A stretch of DNA of 64,000 nt, taken from positions 372,001 through 436,000 of the forward strand of contig CBDDOJ010000002.1 of assembly GCA_965231865.1 (NCBI GenBank). The letters are read 5' to 3'. Source of the DNA: WTGA01 sp965231865. Its GTDB lineage: Bacteria > Pseudomonadota > Gammaproteobacteria > Arenicellales > Poriferihabitantaceae. A program made the position numbers and the translations under genes. Numbering within the stretch: the first letter of the stretch is position 1; every line of letters begins with the position of its first letter. Of the stretch, positions 53,677 through 61,539 are shown one piece after another. The notes below the pieces were generated by a model. The model saw only the letters and a program-made list of their open reading frames with translations. It searched no databases and was not told where the DNA came from.

Positions 53677-53779
53677 CGGCGATTTTCAAAAGCCAGAGAA
53701 TTGTCCGGGATTCAGGAAATCAGCTTCAGTTTGATTTCCGGATGCCATGCAGACTCTTTTCCCATTTCAGAGGTTAAAC

Positions 53780-54373
53780 ATGACCGATCATCATGTGAAT
53801 AACAAACGACGAAGGATGTTGACGATTGCGACCACAGGAGTCGGATTGGTGGGGGCCGCGGGGATGACGGTGCCGTTTGCAGGGAGCCTGCTGCCGAGTG
53901 AACGGGCGAAAGCCGCAGGCGCCCCGGTAGAGGTGGATATCAGCAAACTCGAGTCCGGCCAGCAAATCACCGTTGAATGGCGGGGAAAGCCGGTCTGGAT
54001 CATCAAGCGATCGAAAGAGATGCTGGGTTTCCTGCCCGGCATGGAGGGCATTCTGGCGGACCCGGATTCCAGGGCAGACCAGCAACCGGAGTATGCGCAG
54101 AATGTCTATCGGTCCATCAAGGAGGACATTCTGGTGCTGGTGGGGATATGCACCCATCTCGGGTGTTCACCCAAGTACCAGCCCCAGATCGGTGCCGCTT
54201 CCTTTGACGATGACTGGAAAGGCGGGTTTCTATGTGCCTGCCACGGGTCCAAGTTCGATTTGGCCGGCAGGGTCTACAGCGGTGTACCCGCGCCAACGAA
54301 CCTGGTCGTTCCACCACATCAGTACCTGTCTGATACGGTGTTGTTAATCGGTGCGGATAAAGAGGTGGCCTGA
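53780..54373 (+). CDS. petA: Ubiquinol-cytochrome c reductase, Rieske iron-sulfur subunit
   Basis: 197 residues from ATG 53780, preceded by AGAGG; an ATG at 53747 is less likely. A Tat-type start with RRR (NNKRRRMLTIATTGVG), a membrane helix, then the Rieske domain with CTHLGCSPKYQP and CACHGSKFD supplying the two Cys and two His ligands of the [2Fe-2S] cluster. First gene of petABC; overlaps petB (TGATG). Confidence 0.96.
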   Translation: MTDHHVNNKRRRMLTIATTGVGLVGAAGMTVPFAGSLLPSERAKAAGAPVEVDISKLESGQQITVEWRGKPVWIIKRSKEMLGFLPGMEGILADPDSRADQQPEYAQNVYRSIKEDILVLVGICTHLGCSPKYQPQIGAASFDDDWKGGFLCACHGSKFDLAGRVYSGVPAPTNLVVPPHQYLSDTVLLIGADKEVA

Positions 54374-55788
54374 TGAGTTTCATGAATTGGCTGGACAATC
54401 GGTTTCCGGCAACCAAAGTTACCAAAGAGCACCTCACCGAATACTACGCGCCAAAGAATTTCAACTTCTGGTACTTTTTCGGCAGTCTGGCAATGGTTGT
54501 CCTGGCCCTGCAGATCATCACCGGGGTGTTGCTGGCGATGAACTACAAGCCCGATGCGAAGCTCGCTTTTGACTCGGTGGAGTACATCATGCGGGATGTG
54601 TGGGGGGGGTGGTTCATTCGCTATATGCATTCCACCGGCGCGTCCATGTTTTTCGTCGTGATTTATCTGCATATGTTTCGTGGGCTGCTCTATGGATCCT
54701 ACCGGAAACCCCGGGAGCTGCTGTGGATTTTTGGCGTCGTGATTTATCTTGCCATGATGGCCACCGCATTTTTCGGCTATCTGTTGCCCTGGGGCCAGAT
54801 GTCGTTTTGGGGTGCGCAGGTCATCGTCAACCTGTTCGAGACCCTGCCCCTGATCGGAGGCGTGCTTTCCGAGTGGATTCGGGGGGATTATGTCATCTCG
54901 GATATTACTCTCAACCGGTTTTATGCCTTTCACTACCTGCTTCCATTTATCCTGGTCGGGCTGGTTTTTTTGCACGTGGTGGCCCTGCACAAGGTGGGCT
55001 CGAACAACCCGGATGGGGTGGAGATCAAAAAAGGTCCGAAAGGCAACCGGTGGAGTGAACAGGCCCCCAAAGACGGGATTCCTTTCCATCCTTACTACAC
55101 CGTAAAGGATCTTCTGGGGACGGTGGTGTTTCTGGCGGTTTTCTTTGGAATCGTTTTCTTTCTCCCGGAAATGGGGGGCTATTTTATCGAGCAGCCCAAT
55201 TTTGAACCCGCCAACCCGCTGAAAACCCCGGAGCATATCGCCCCGGTATGGTATTTCACGCCGTACTATGCGATGTTGCGGGCCGTGCCGAGTTTTGCCG
55301 GTACCCAGGTCTGGGGGGTCCTGGTCATGTTTGCGGCCATCGCGTTACTGTTCTTCCTGCCTTGGCTGGACAGGAGCCCGGTCAAATCCATTCGGTACAA
55401 AGGGCCGATTACCAAGCTGGCATTGATGGTGTTTGCGGTGGTGTTCATTGTTCTTGGATGGCTGGGTACCCAGCCGCCGACAACGGATTTAACCATCATG
55501 GCCCAGTTTTTTACGCTGGTGTACCTGTTGTTTTTCTTTCTTTTTCCATGTTTCAGTTCCGGGGGAGAAAAACTGGCGGTGTGCGGCAAGCTGCTGCTCC
55601 TGGTTTCGGTGCTCCTGCTGCTGGGCACCATCTTTTACTGGTGGTTTGGATGGAACGGGGGGCCCCCGGCCAGCCTGAAGCTGGTTTACACATTCCTGTC
55701 CGTGGGGGTGCTGTTGATTTTCGGAATTGTGCCGGCCTACATCAAGCCTGACCCGGTCAAGCCTGTCCCAGAGAGGATCACATCATGA
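54373..55788 (+). CDS. petB: Cytochrome b of the bc1 complex, with an inserted C-terminal segment
   Basis: 471 residues, longer than the about 400-430 usual. Quinol oxidation site reads PVWYFTPYYAMLRAVP, a variant of PEWY also seen in other gammaproteobacteria. Haem-ligand histidines lie in RYMHSTGASMFF and LHVVALHKVGSN, among others. Between the normal last helix (LVYLLFFFLFP) and the conserved C-terminal KPVPERIT are about 60 extra residues with two more hydrophobic helices (LLLLVSVLLLLGTIFYWW, LVYTFLSVGVLLIFGIVP). Start ATG overlaps the petA stop. Confidence 0.96.
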   Translation: MSFMNWLDNRFPATKVTKEHLTEYYAPKNFNFWYFFGSLAMVVLALQIITGVLLAMNYKPDAKLAFDSVEYIMRDVWGGWFIRYMHSTGASMFFVVIYLHMFRGLLYGSYRKPRELLWIFGVVIYLAMMATAFFGYLLPWGQMSFWGAQVIVNLFETLPLIGGVLSEWIRGDYVISDITLNRFYAFHYLLPFILVGLVFLHVVALHKVGSNNPDGVEIKKGPKGNRWSEQAPKDGIPFHPYYTVKDLLGTVVFLAVFFGIVFFLPEMGGYFIEQPNFEPANPLKTPEHIAPVWYFTPYYAMLRAVPSFAGTQVWGVLVMFAAIALLFFLPWLDRSPVKSIRYKGPITKLALMVFAVVFIVLGWLGTQPPTTDLTIMAQFFTLVYLLFFFLFPCFSSGGEKLAVCGKLLLLVSVLLLLGTIFYWWFGWNGGPPASLKLVYTFLSVGVLLIFGIVPAYIKPDPVKPVPERITS

Positions 55789-56522
55789 AACGGATATTGC
55801 TGGTCTTGGGGTTGGCTTTTTTCCCGGTGACAGGGTTTTCCGCCAGTGCAGGGGTCGCTCTCGACTATGTGGAGGTTTCCCTGGATGACAAGGTCTCCCT
55901 GCAAAATGGCGCCAAGCTGTTTGTGAATTACTGCATGTCCTGCCACGGTGCCAAGTACATGCGTTACAACCGCATGGCAGAAGACCTCGAAATACCGGAA
56001 GATCTGGTCATGGAGCAGATGATCGTTCCCGGTGGGAAGATCGGCGACACCATGAACATTACCATGTCCAAAGAAGATGCCGAAGAATGGTTCGGGGTGG
56101 CCCCTCCGGATTTGACCCTCATCGGAAAGCTGTACAGCCCGAAATGGCTGTATACCTATCTTCGTTCATTCTACCTGGATGACAGCACGGCAAGCGGCTG
56201 GAACAATACGGTCTTTCCGAATGTTGCCATGCCCCATGTCATGTATGAACTGCAGGGGACACAGGAGGCCCGGGTCACCACCCATGTGGATGAACAGGGC
56301 CATGAGCAGCAGGTTACCGAGCTTGAACTGGTCAAGGCGGGGTCCATGAGCACCGGGGAATTTGATCGCGCCATGCGGGACCTTACGAATTTCCTTTACT
56401 ACATGGCCGAACCGGCCCGGATGGTCCGAATCAAGTATGGGGTCTGGACGATGTCATTTCTGTTCGTGCTGGGAATCCTGGCGTATATGCTGAAGAAGGA
56501 ATACTGGCGGGATGTGCACTAG
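55785..56522 (+). CDS. petC: Cytochrome c1 of the bc1 complex
   Basis: 245 residues with a cleavable signal sequence, haem-binding CMSCH (C50, C53, H54) and an axial-ligand methionine region later, and a C-terminal membrane anchor (VWTMSFLFVLGILAYML). Overlaps petB by four bases (ATGA). Third gene of the petABC operon; exposed to the periplasm. Confidence 0.95.
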   Translation: MKRILLVLGLAFFPVTGFSASAGVALDYVEVSLDDKVSLQNGAKLFVNYCMSCHGAKYMRYNRMAEDLEIPEDLVMEQMIVPGGKIGDTMNITMSKEDAEEWFGVAPPDLTLIGKLYSPKWLYTYLRSFYLDDSTASGWNNTVFPNVAMPHVMYELQGTQEARVTTHVDEQGHEQQVTELELVKAGSMSTGEFDRAMRDLTNFLYYMAEPARMVRIKYGVWTMSFLFVLGILAYMLKKEYWRDVH

Positions 56523-56545
56523 ACCCCCAGGCAGGCGGGTGTTCC

Positions 56546-57181
56546 ATGTATTCTAACCTGTCGTTCACGAATCGACGGCCATCCATGGTGCTGCTTTCGG
56601 GGCCCCTGGATATTTTCAGTCACTGCTGCCGCATTGTTCTGCTCGAGAAGGACATTGACTGCGAGATACAGTATGTCACGGTAAACGATGACCCGTCGGT
56701 AGTTGGTGAGCACAATCCATACGGGGAAACCCCGACGCTGGTTGACCGGGATGTCGCGCTTTACGACATGTGTGTCATCACTGAATATCTGGATGAACGG
56801 TTCCCGCATCCGCCCCTGATGCCGGTGGACCCCATTACCAGGGCGAAAACCCGCCTGATTGTTTCACGGCTGTCCAGGGACTGGCTGAAGCCCATCAGTG
56901 ACCTGGGAGAAACCGTCTCTCCCCAGCCATCCCCCGCATTGCAAAAGAGCCTGCATGATGGCCTGGTCTCGCTGTCCTCCATTTTTACGGGCCAGCCTTT
57001 TTTCCTGGGGACGGACTTCTCCCTCGTGGACGCGTACTTTGCAGCATTGCTGTGGCGGCTACCGGTTCTGGGGATTGAATTGCCGAAACTGGCAGACCCC
57101 CTGATGCGGTACGGGGTGTCCCTGTTTCAGCGCCCGACATTTCACGAAAGCCTGAGTGAACTTGAAGCAGAACTCCAATAG
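56546..57181 (+). CDS. sspA: Stringent starvation protein A (GST-like RNA-polymerase binder)
   Basis: 211 residues; a start at ATG 56585 (MVLLSGP) would give the more usual N-terminus. Thioredoxin-like N-terminal domain (FSHCCRIVLLEKDIDCEI, NPYGETPTLVDRDVALYD), then a helical GST C-terminal domain. SspA binds RNA polymerase and modulates stress transcription. The petABC-sspA-sspB order is common in gammaproteobacteria. Confidence 0.92.
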   Translation: MYSNLSFTNRRPSMVLLSGPLDIFSHCCRIVLLEKDIDCEIQYVTVNDDPSVVGEHNPYGETPTLVDRDVALYDMCVITEYLDERFPHPPLMPVDPITRAKTRLIVSRLSRDWLKPISDLGETVSPQPSPALQKSLHDGLVSLSSIFTGQPFFLGTDFSLVDAYFAALLWRLPVLGIELPKLADPLMRYGVSLFQRPTFHESLSELEAELQ

Positions 57182-57288
57182 GGGCGGGATGACGGGGGGT
57201 ATGGACCCGGTCACGGGGTTGATGCCGACATTGTTGATGCCCACATTCAGGTGTTTCGGAAGCCGGGTTGGGCGGGACCGGTAGCGGT

Positions 57289-57732
57289 ATGGCGAATTCC
57301 AGGCGCAGCGGCGGCGGCCCTCAACCCCCCCTCCCGTCATTCAGGCCGTACCTGTTGCGGGCAACCTACCAGTGGTCGGTGGATTGCGGGGACACCCCCC
57401 AGATACTGGTAGACACCCGGGGGAATGAAGTGGTGGTGCCGGCCCGGTATATCGTGGACAACCGGATTGTTTTGAATGTTCATCCCCGGTCGGTGAAGCA
57501 CATGGAAATGGGGAATGAGCACGTGACCTTTACAGCGCGTTTTGGCGGCAAGCCATTTGATGTGACGGTGCCGGTCTCCTCGGTGATGGGCATTTTCAGT
57601 CGGGAAACCGGGAGGGGAATCCTGTTCGATGAGGAAGAAATTGTTTTCGCGCGCCCGGATGGCGGCCCCACCGGCCCTCCTGTGGAGCCCTCCCGTCCAA
57701 AAGGCGGCGGGCACCTGAAGCTGGTTGAATAA
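57289..57732 (+). CDS. sspB: ClpXP protease specificity-enhancing factor SspB
   Basis: 147 residues from ATG 57289 (an upstream TTG at 57268 lacks support). The SspB fold is visible in RPYLLRATYQWSVDCGDTPQILVD and VVVPARYIVDNRIVLNVHPRSV (shown in parts). The conserved C-terminal tail ends GGHLKLVE, the ClpX-binding XB motif. Delivers ssrA-tagged proteins to ClpXP. Confidence 0.93.
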   Translation: MANSRRSGGGPQPPLPSFRPYLLRATYQWSVDCGDTPQILVDTRGNEVVVPARYIVDNRIVLNVHPRSVKHMEMGNEHVTFTARFGGKPFDVTVPVSSVMGIFSRETGRGILFDEEEIVFARPDGGPTGPPVEPSRPKGGGHLKLVE

Positions 57733-57767
57733 TTTTTTCGCCGTTTTCATCAACCACCTGGACAGAA

Positions 57768-57793
57768 CTTGAAAATTTCCGCTTTGGCCATAT
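57768..57793 (+). promoter_or_regulatory. Candidate sigma-32 (heat-shock) promoter upstream of hslVU
   Basis: CTTGAAA at 57768-57774 and GGCCATAT at 57786-57793, separated by 11 bases, against the enterobacterial sigma-32 pattern CTTGAAA and CCCCATNT with about 12-15 bases. It ends 41 bases before the hslV start. Spacing is slightly short. Confidence 0.6.
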
Positions 57794-57834
57794 AGGTAAG
57801 GGTCTGGGGCCACGGCTTTATCGGGACAGCTTTT

Positions 57835-58395
57835 ATGAAACAGTTTAGAGGGACCACGATCCTGTCGGTACGGAAGGATGGCCAGGTGGTCATTGGTGGA
57901 GACGGCCAGGTGTCCATGGGCAGTACCATGATGAAAGGGAATGCCGGGAAAGTGCGACGCCTGTACCATGATGAGGTGCTGGTGGGATTTGCCGGGGGTA
58001 CGGCGGACGCCTTTACGCTTTTTGAGCGTTTCGAGGGCAAGTTGGAAAAATACCAGGGGAAACTGGTTCGCGCTGCGGTGGAGCTGGCCAAGGACTGGCG
58101 TACGGACCGCATGCTCCGGCGGCTGGAGGCCCTCCTCGCGGTGGCGGACCGCGAGTCCTCGCTGATTATTTCCGGAAACGGGGATGTGATTGAACCGGAG
58201 CACGGAATCATGGCCATCGGCTCCGGCGGCGATTACGCAAAATCCGCGGCCCTGGCCCTGGTTGAGAATACCGGGCTCGGAGCCAGGGAAATTGTCGAGA
58301 AAAGCCTGAATATTGCCGCGGATATCTGTATTTACACCAACCACAATCTGACAATCGAAGCCCTGGACATCGAGGCGGGAGCGGGCAATGACTGA
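57835..58395 (+). CDS. hslV: ATP-dependent protease proteolytic subunit HslV
   Basis: 186 residues. Propeptide MKQFRG precedes the catalytic Thr7 (TTILSVRKDG); GGDGQVSMG, GFAGGTADAFTL and IGSGGDYAKSAAL follow, all HslV signatures. Forms a double hexamer with HslU. Overlaps hslU by eight bases. Confidence 0.96.
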   Translation: MKQFRGTTILSVRKDGQVVIGGDGQVSMGSTMMKGNAGKVRRLYHDEVLVGFAGGTADAFTLFERFEGKLEKYQGKLVRAAVELAKDWRTDRMLRRLEALLAVADRESSLIISGNGDVIEPEHGIMAIGSGGDYAKSAALALVENTGLGAREIVEKSLNIAADICIYTNHNLTIEALDIEAGAGND

Positions 58396-59710
58396 AATGA
58401 CCCCCAGAGAAATTGTCGAAGAACTCGACAAGCATATTATCGGGCAAAAAGCGGCCAAGCGCGCGGTGGCCATTGCCCTGCGCAACCGCTGGCGCAGAAT
58501 GCAGGTCAACGAGGCACTGCGGGCAGAGATTACCCCCAAAAACATTTTAATGATCGGTCCGACAGGGGTTGGCAAAACAGAAATTTCCAGGCGCCTGGCC
58601 CGTCTTGCCAATGCCCCCTTTATCAAGGTCGAGGCCACCAAGTTTACCGAAGTCGGGTACGTTGGCCGGGAAGTGGATACCATCATCCGGGATTTGATGG
58701 ACATGTCGGTGAAGATGACCAGGGAGCAGGCGGTGGCCCGGGTCAACACCCGTGCCGAAGATGCGGCGGAAGAACGGATTCTTGACATCTTGCTGCCTCC
58801 GGCCCGGGGCGATGAAGCCGGCCAGGACGGTGCGGGGCGCCAGCGGTTCAGAAAACTTCTCAGGGAAAAGAGGCTGGATGACAAGGAAATCGAGATTGAA
58901 GTCAGCTCCCCGTCCATCGGCGTTGAAATCATGGCGCCTCCGGGCATGGAAGAAATGACAAACCAGCTCCAGGGCATGTTCCAGAACATGGGGGGCCAGC
59001 GCACCCGCAGCAGAAAAGTCAAGGTGGCTGAAGCGCTCAAGCTGCTGACGGAGGAAGAGGCTTCCAAGCTCATCAATGATGAAGAGATCAAGACCGAGGC
59101 CGTGGAGAAAGTGGAGCAGAACGGGATTGTCTTTTTGGATGAAATCGACAAAATTGTCGGCCGGTCCACCGCCGGGTACAGCGGCGCGGATGTTTCCCGT
59201 GAAGGGGTGCAGCGTGACCTGCTGCCCCTTGTCGAAGGGGCAACGGTGTCGACCAAATACGGGATGGTCAAAACCGACCATATCCTGTTTATCGCATCCG
59301 GTGCATTCCAGATGGCCAAGCCGTCGGACCTGATACCGGAGCTCCAGGGGCGATTGCCGATCCGGGTGGAGCTGAAAGCCCTGACCGCGGAAGATTTCAT
59401 GAATATACTGACGGAACCGGATGCCTCGCTGACGGAACAGTATGAAGCCCTGATGGGGACCGAAGGCGTGCACATCGAGTTCGACCAGGAGGGCATCCGG
59501 CGTATCGCCGAGGTGGCCTGGAGAGTCAATGAACAGACTGAAAATATTGGGGCGCGCAGGCTGCACACGGTGATGGAAAGACTGCTTGAAACCATTTCAT
59601 TTGAAGCGGCGGACAAATCCGGCCAGACCATTATGGTGGATGTCGAATATGTCGATCATTACCTCAAGGACTTGGCCGACGATCAGGACTTGTCCCGCTA
59701 CATTCTGTGA
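58388..59710 (+). CDS. hslU: ATP-dependent protease ATPase subunit HslU
   Basis: 440 residues. AAA+ ATPase: Walker A GPTGVGKTE, the EVGYVGREVDTIIRDL I-domain boundary, Walker B IVFLDEIDKI, and C-terminal ENIGARRLHTVMERLLE plus the final RYIL tail that docks into HslV. Unfolds substrates for HslV. Confidence 0.97.
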   Translation: MTEMTPREIVEELDKHIIGQKAAKRAVAIALRNRWRRMQVNEALRAEITPKNILMIGPTGVGKTEISRRLARLANAPFIKVEATKFTEVGYVGREVDTIIRDLMDMSVKMTREQAVARVNTRAEDAAEERILDILLPPARGDEAGQDGAGRQRFRKLLREKRLDDKEIEIEVSSPSIGVEIMAPPGMEEMTNQLQGMFQNMGGQRTRSRKVKVAEALKLLTEEEASKLINDEEIKTEAVEKVEQNGIVFLDEIDKIVGRSTAGYSGADVSREGVQRDLLPLVEGATVSTKYGMVKTDHILFIASGAFQMAKPSDLIPELQGRLPIRVELKALTAEDFMNILTEPDASLTEQYEALMGTEGVHIEFDQEGIRRIAEVAWRVNEQTENIGARRLHTVMERLLETISFEAADKSGQTIMVDVEYVDHYLKDLADDQDLSRYIL

Positions 59711-59724
59711 CCCCGGCCTGACCC

Positions 59725-60486
59725 GTGGGGACCGCTTACCGGGCCATTGCCCTGTTTCGAATGCTGTTGCTGGTTCTGCTGGTATTTCTGGGGCTGATCG
59801 CCGGGGTCTTTTCGGGGTTTCTCTCCACATCAAAATATATGAAAGTAGCGGCCCTGTGGCACTATTGTGTAGCAAAAACCGTGGGGGTGCGGTGCCGTTT
59901 CAGCGGTGCAGACTTTGAACAGGGGGCATTGGTCGTCTGCAACCATGTCTCCTGGCTCGATATTTCCGTCATCGGTTCCCGGTTCCCGGTGGTCTTTTTG
60001 GCGAACAGCGTGATTATGAAGTGGCCTGTGCTCGGCTGGGTCATCAAGAAGGCAGGGACCCTGTTTATCGAAAAAGGGTCCGGGGCCGCAAAGGCCATCA
60101 CCGACCTCGGCAATTCCCTCCGCAACCATCAGTCCGTCCTCATCTTTCCGGAGGGAAGAACCACGGACGGGACCGGGGTGATCCGGTTTCAGCCCCGGCT
60201 TTTCCAGTCGGCCATTGATGCCGGCGCCCGGGTGCAGGCCATCGGCATCCGGTATGTGGACGCCGCCGGTGTGCGCGAGCCAAGGCCCCGGTTTGACGGC
60301 GACATCACCTTGATCCAGAGCGTCTGGGCGGCCACCCGGGGGAAGCCGTTTTATGTGGAGGTGCACCTGTTTGATCCCATTTTGGCGAATGCCCGCCGGG
60401 ATGCGCTCAGCAGGGAGACGCAACGCCTGGTCAGGGGGTGGGTGGAGAATCCGCCGGGGCCGGCCGCCGGTCCAAAACCGGGCTGA
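59725..60486 (+). CDS. plsC: 1-acyl-sn-glycerol-3-phosphate acyltransferase (PlsC-like)
   Basis: 253 residues with GTG at 59725. An N-terminal membrane helix (MLLLVLLVFLGLIAG) is followed by the acyltransferase motif NHVSWLDI (H-x4-D) and FPEGRTTDG. Makes phosphatidic acid or acylates another lipid at the inner membrane. It follows hslU by 14 bases, so it may be co-transcribed with hslVU. Confidence 0.88.
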   Translation: MGTAYRAIALFRMLLLVLLVFLGLIAGVFSGFLSTSKYMKVAALWHYCVAKTVGVRCRFSGADFEQGALVVCNHVSWLDISVIGSRFPVVFLANSVIMKWPVLGWVIKKAGTLFIEKGSGAAKAITDLGNSLRNHQSVLIFPEGRTTDGTGVIRFQPRLFQSAIDAGARVQAIGIRYVDAAGVREPRPRFDGDITLIQSVWAATRGKPFYVEVHLFDPILANARRDALSRETQRLVRGWVENPPGPAAGPKPG

Positions 60487-60536
60487 AGCGCCCGGCCCCG
60501 GGTAAAAACCGCCCATTTTGGGAAACATTAAAAAAA

Positions 60537-60563
60537 TTAGCACTCTCCCCCATAGAGTGCTAA
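60537..60563 (+). promoter_or_regulatory. CIRCE operator (HrcA binding site) upstream of rpoH
   Basis: TTAGCACTC (60537-60545), a 9-base spacer and GAGTGCTAA (60555-60563): a perfect match to the canonical CIRCE inverted repeat. It ends 33 bases before the rpoH start codon, in the position of a 5' UTR or promoter-proximal operator. Confidence 0.95.
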
Positions 60564-60596
60564 AATAGGGCCTGATTTCAAACCGAGAAACACTTG

Positions 60597-61463
60597 ATGA
60601 CCCAGAGTTTACCGATCCCGATGGATGTATCCGCCAGCGACAGCATGGTCAGCTATATGCGTGCCGTGAATGCGGCTCCCATACTGACGGCTGAGCGGGA
60701 GTATGAATTGGCGCTGCGATACCGCAATGAGGGAGACCTGGATGCCGCCCGGGAGTTGGTCCTGTCCCACCTGCGTCATGTTGTTAAAGTGGCCAGGGGT
60801 TTCATGGGATACGGGCTTCCGCTGACTGACCTGATCCAGGAGGGCAGTATCGGGCTGATGAAAGCGGTCAAGCGATTTGATCCGACCCGGGATGTCCGCC
60901 TGGTCTCTTTTGCCGTGCACTGGATCCGGGCCGAGATATACGATTATGTGCTGCGAAACTGGCGCATGCTGAAGGTTGCCACCACCAAATCACAAAGAAA
61001 GCTGTTCTTCAATTTGCGCAAGTCCCGGGCCAGGCTGGGCTGGATGAACGATGAAGAGGTGAATCAGCTTGCCCGGAATCTGGATGTTGAAACGAAGACC
61101 GTACGGGAAATGGAATCCCGGTTGAGCAGCAGTGATGTGTCGTTTGATGTGCTGCTGGACCAGGACAATGACGACAATTTTATTGCGCCTTCCCAGTTTC
61201 TCGGGGACAGTCGATATGATCCGGCCATCGTCGCCAGCAACAACGAACTTGAAAAGGGCCGGTCCGAACAAATTACCCAGGCGCTGGCTGAACTCGATGA
61301 CCGCAGCCGGGACATTGTGACCCGGCGGTGGTTAAGCGATGACAAGCCCACCCTGCACGATCTGGCGGGAGAATATGCGGTTTCCGCGGAACGGATTCGC
61401 CAGATCGAGAAACAGGCCATGGAAAAAATGAAAAAAGTGATTTCACTGCCTGACTGGAGCTGA
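60597..61463 (+). CDS. rpoH: RNA polymerase sigma-32 factor
   Basis: 288 residues from ATG 60597 (an in-frame TTG sits at 60594). Region 2: DLIQEGSIGLMKAVKRFDPTRDVRLVSFAVHWIRAEI (shown in parts); the RpoH box QRKLFFNLR is present, which separates RpoH from other sigma-70 factors; region 4.2 is ERIRQIEKQAMEKMKK. Controls heat-shock genes. Preceded by CIRCE, so HrcA would repress it in unstressed cells. Confidence 0.96.
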   Translation: MTQSLPIPMDVSASDSMVSYMRAVNAAPILTAEREYELALRYRNEGDLDAARELVLSHLRHVVKVARGFMGYGLPLTDLIQEGSIGLMKAVKRFDPTRDVRLVSFAVHWIRAEIYDYVLRNWRMLKVATTKSQRKLFFNLRKSRARLGWMNDEEVNQLARNLDVETKTVREMESRLSSSDVSFDVLLDQDNDDNFIAPSQFLGDSRYDPAIVASNNELEKGRSEQITQALAELDDRSRDIVTRRWLSDDKPTLHDLAGEYAVSAERIRQIEKQAMEKMKKVISLPDWS

Positions 61464-61539
61464 CCGGACCGGATTTGATTGAACCAGGTCCCCGGTCTCC
61501 TGCTTGGGTCGGAGCCGGATCACCCCAAAACCGGTCGCT

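Noticed and set aside
57337..59631. A 764-codon minus-strand ORF over sspB, hslV and hslU
   Set aside because: It is the antisense of well-conserved genes and has serine/arginine-rich, non-protein-like composition; it is a GC-skew shadow.
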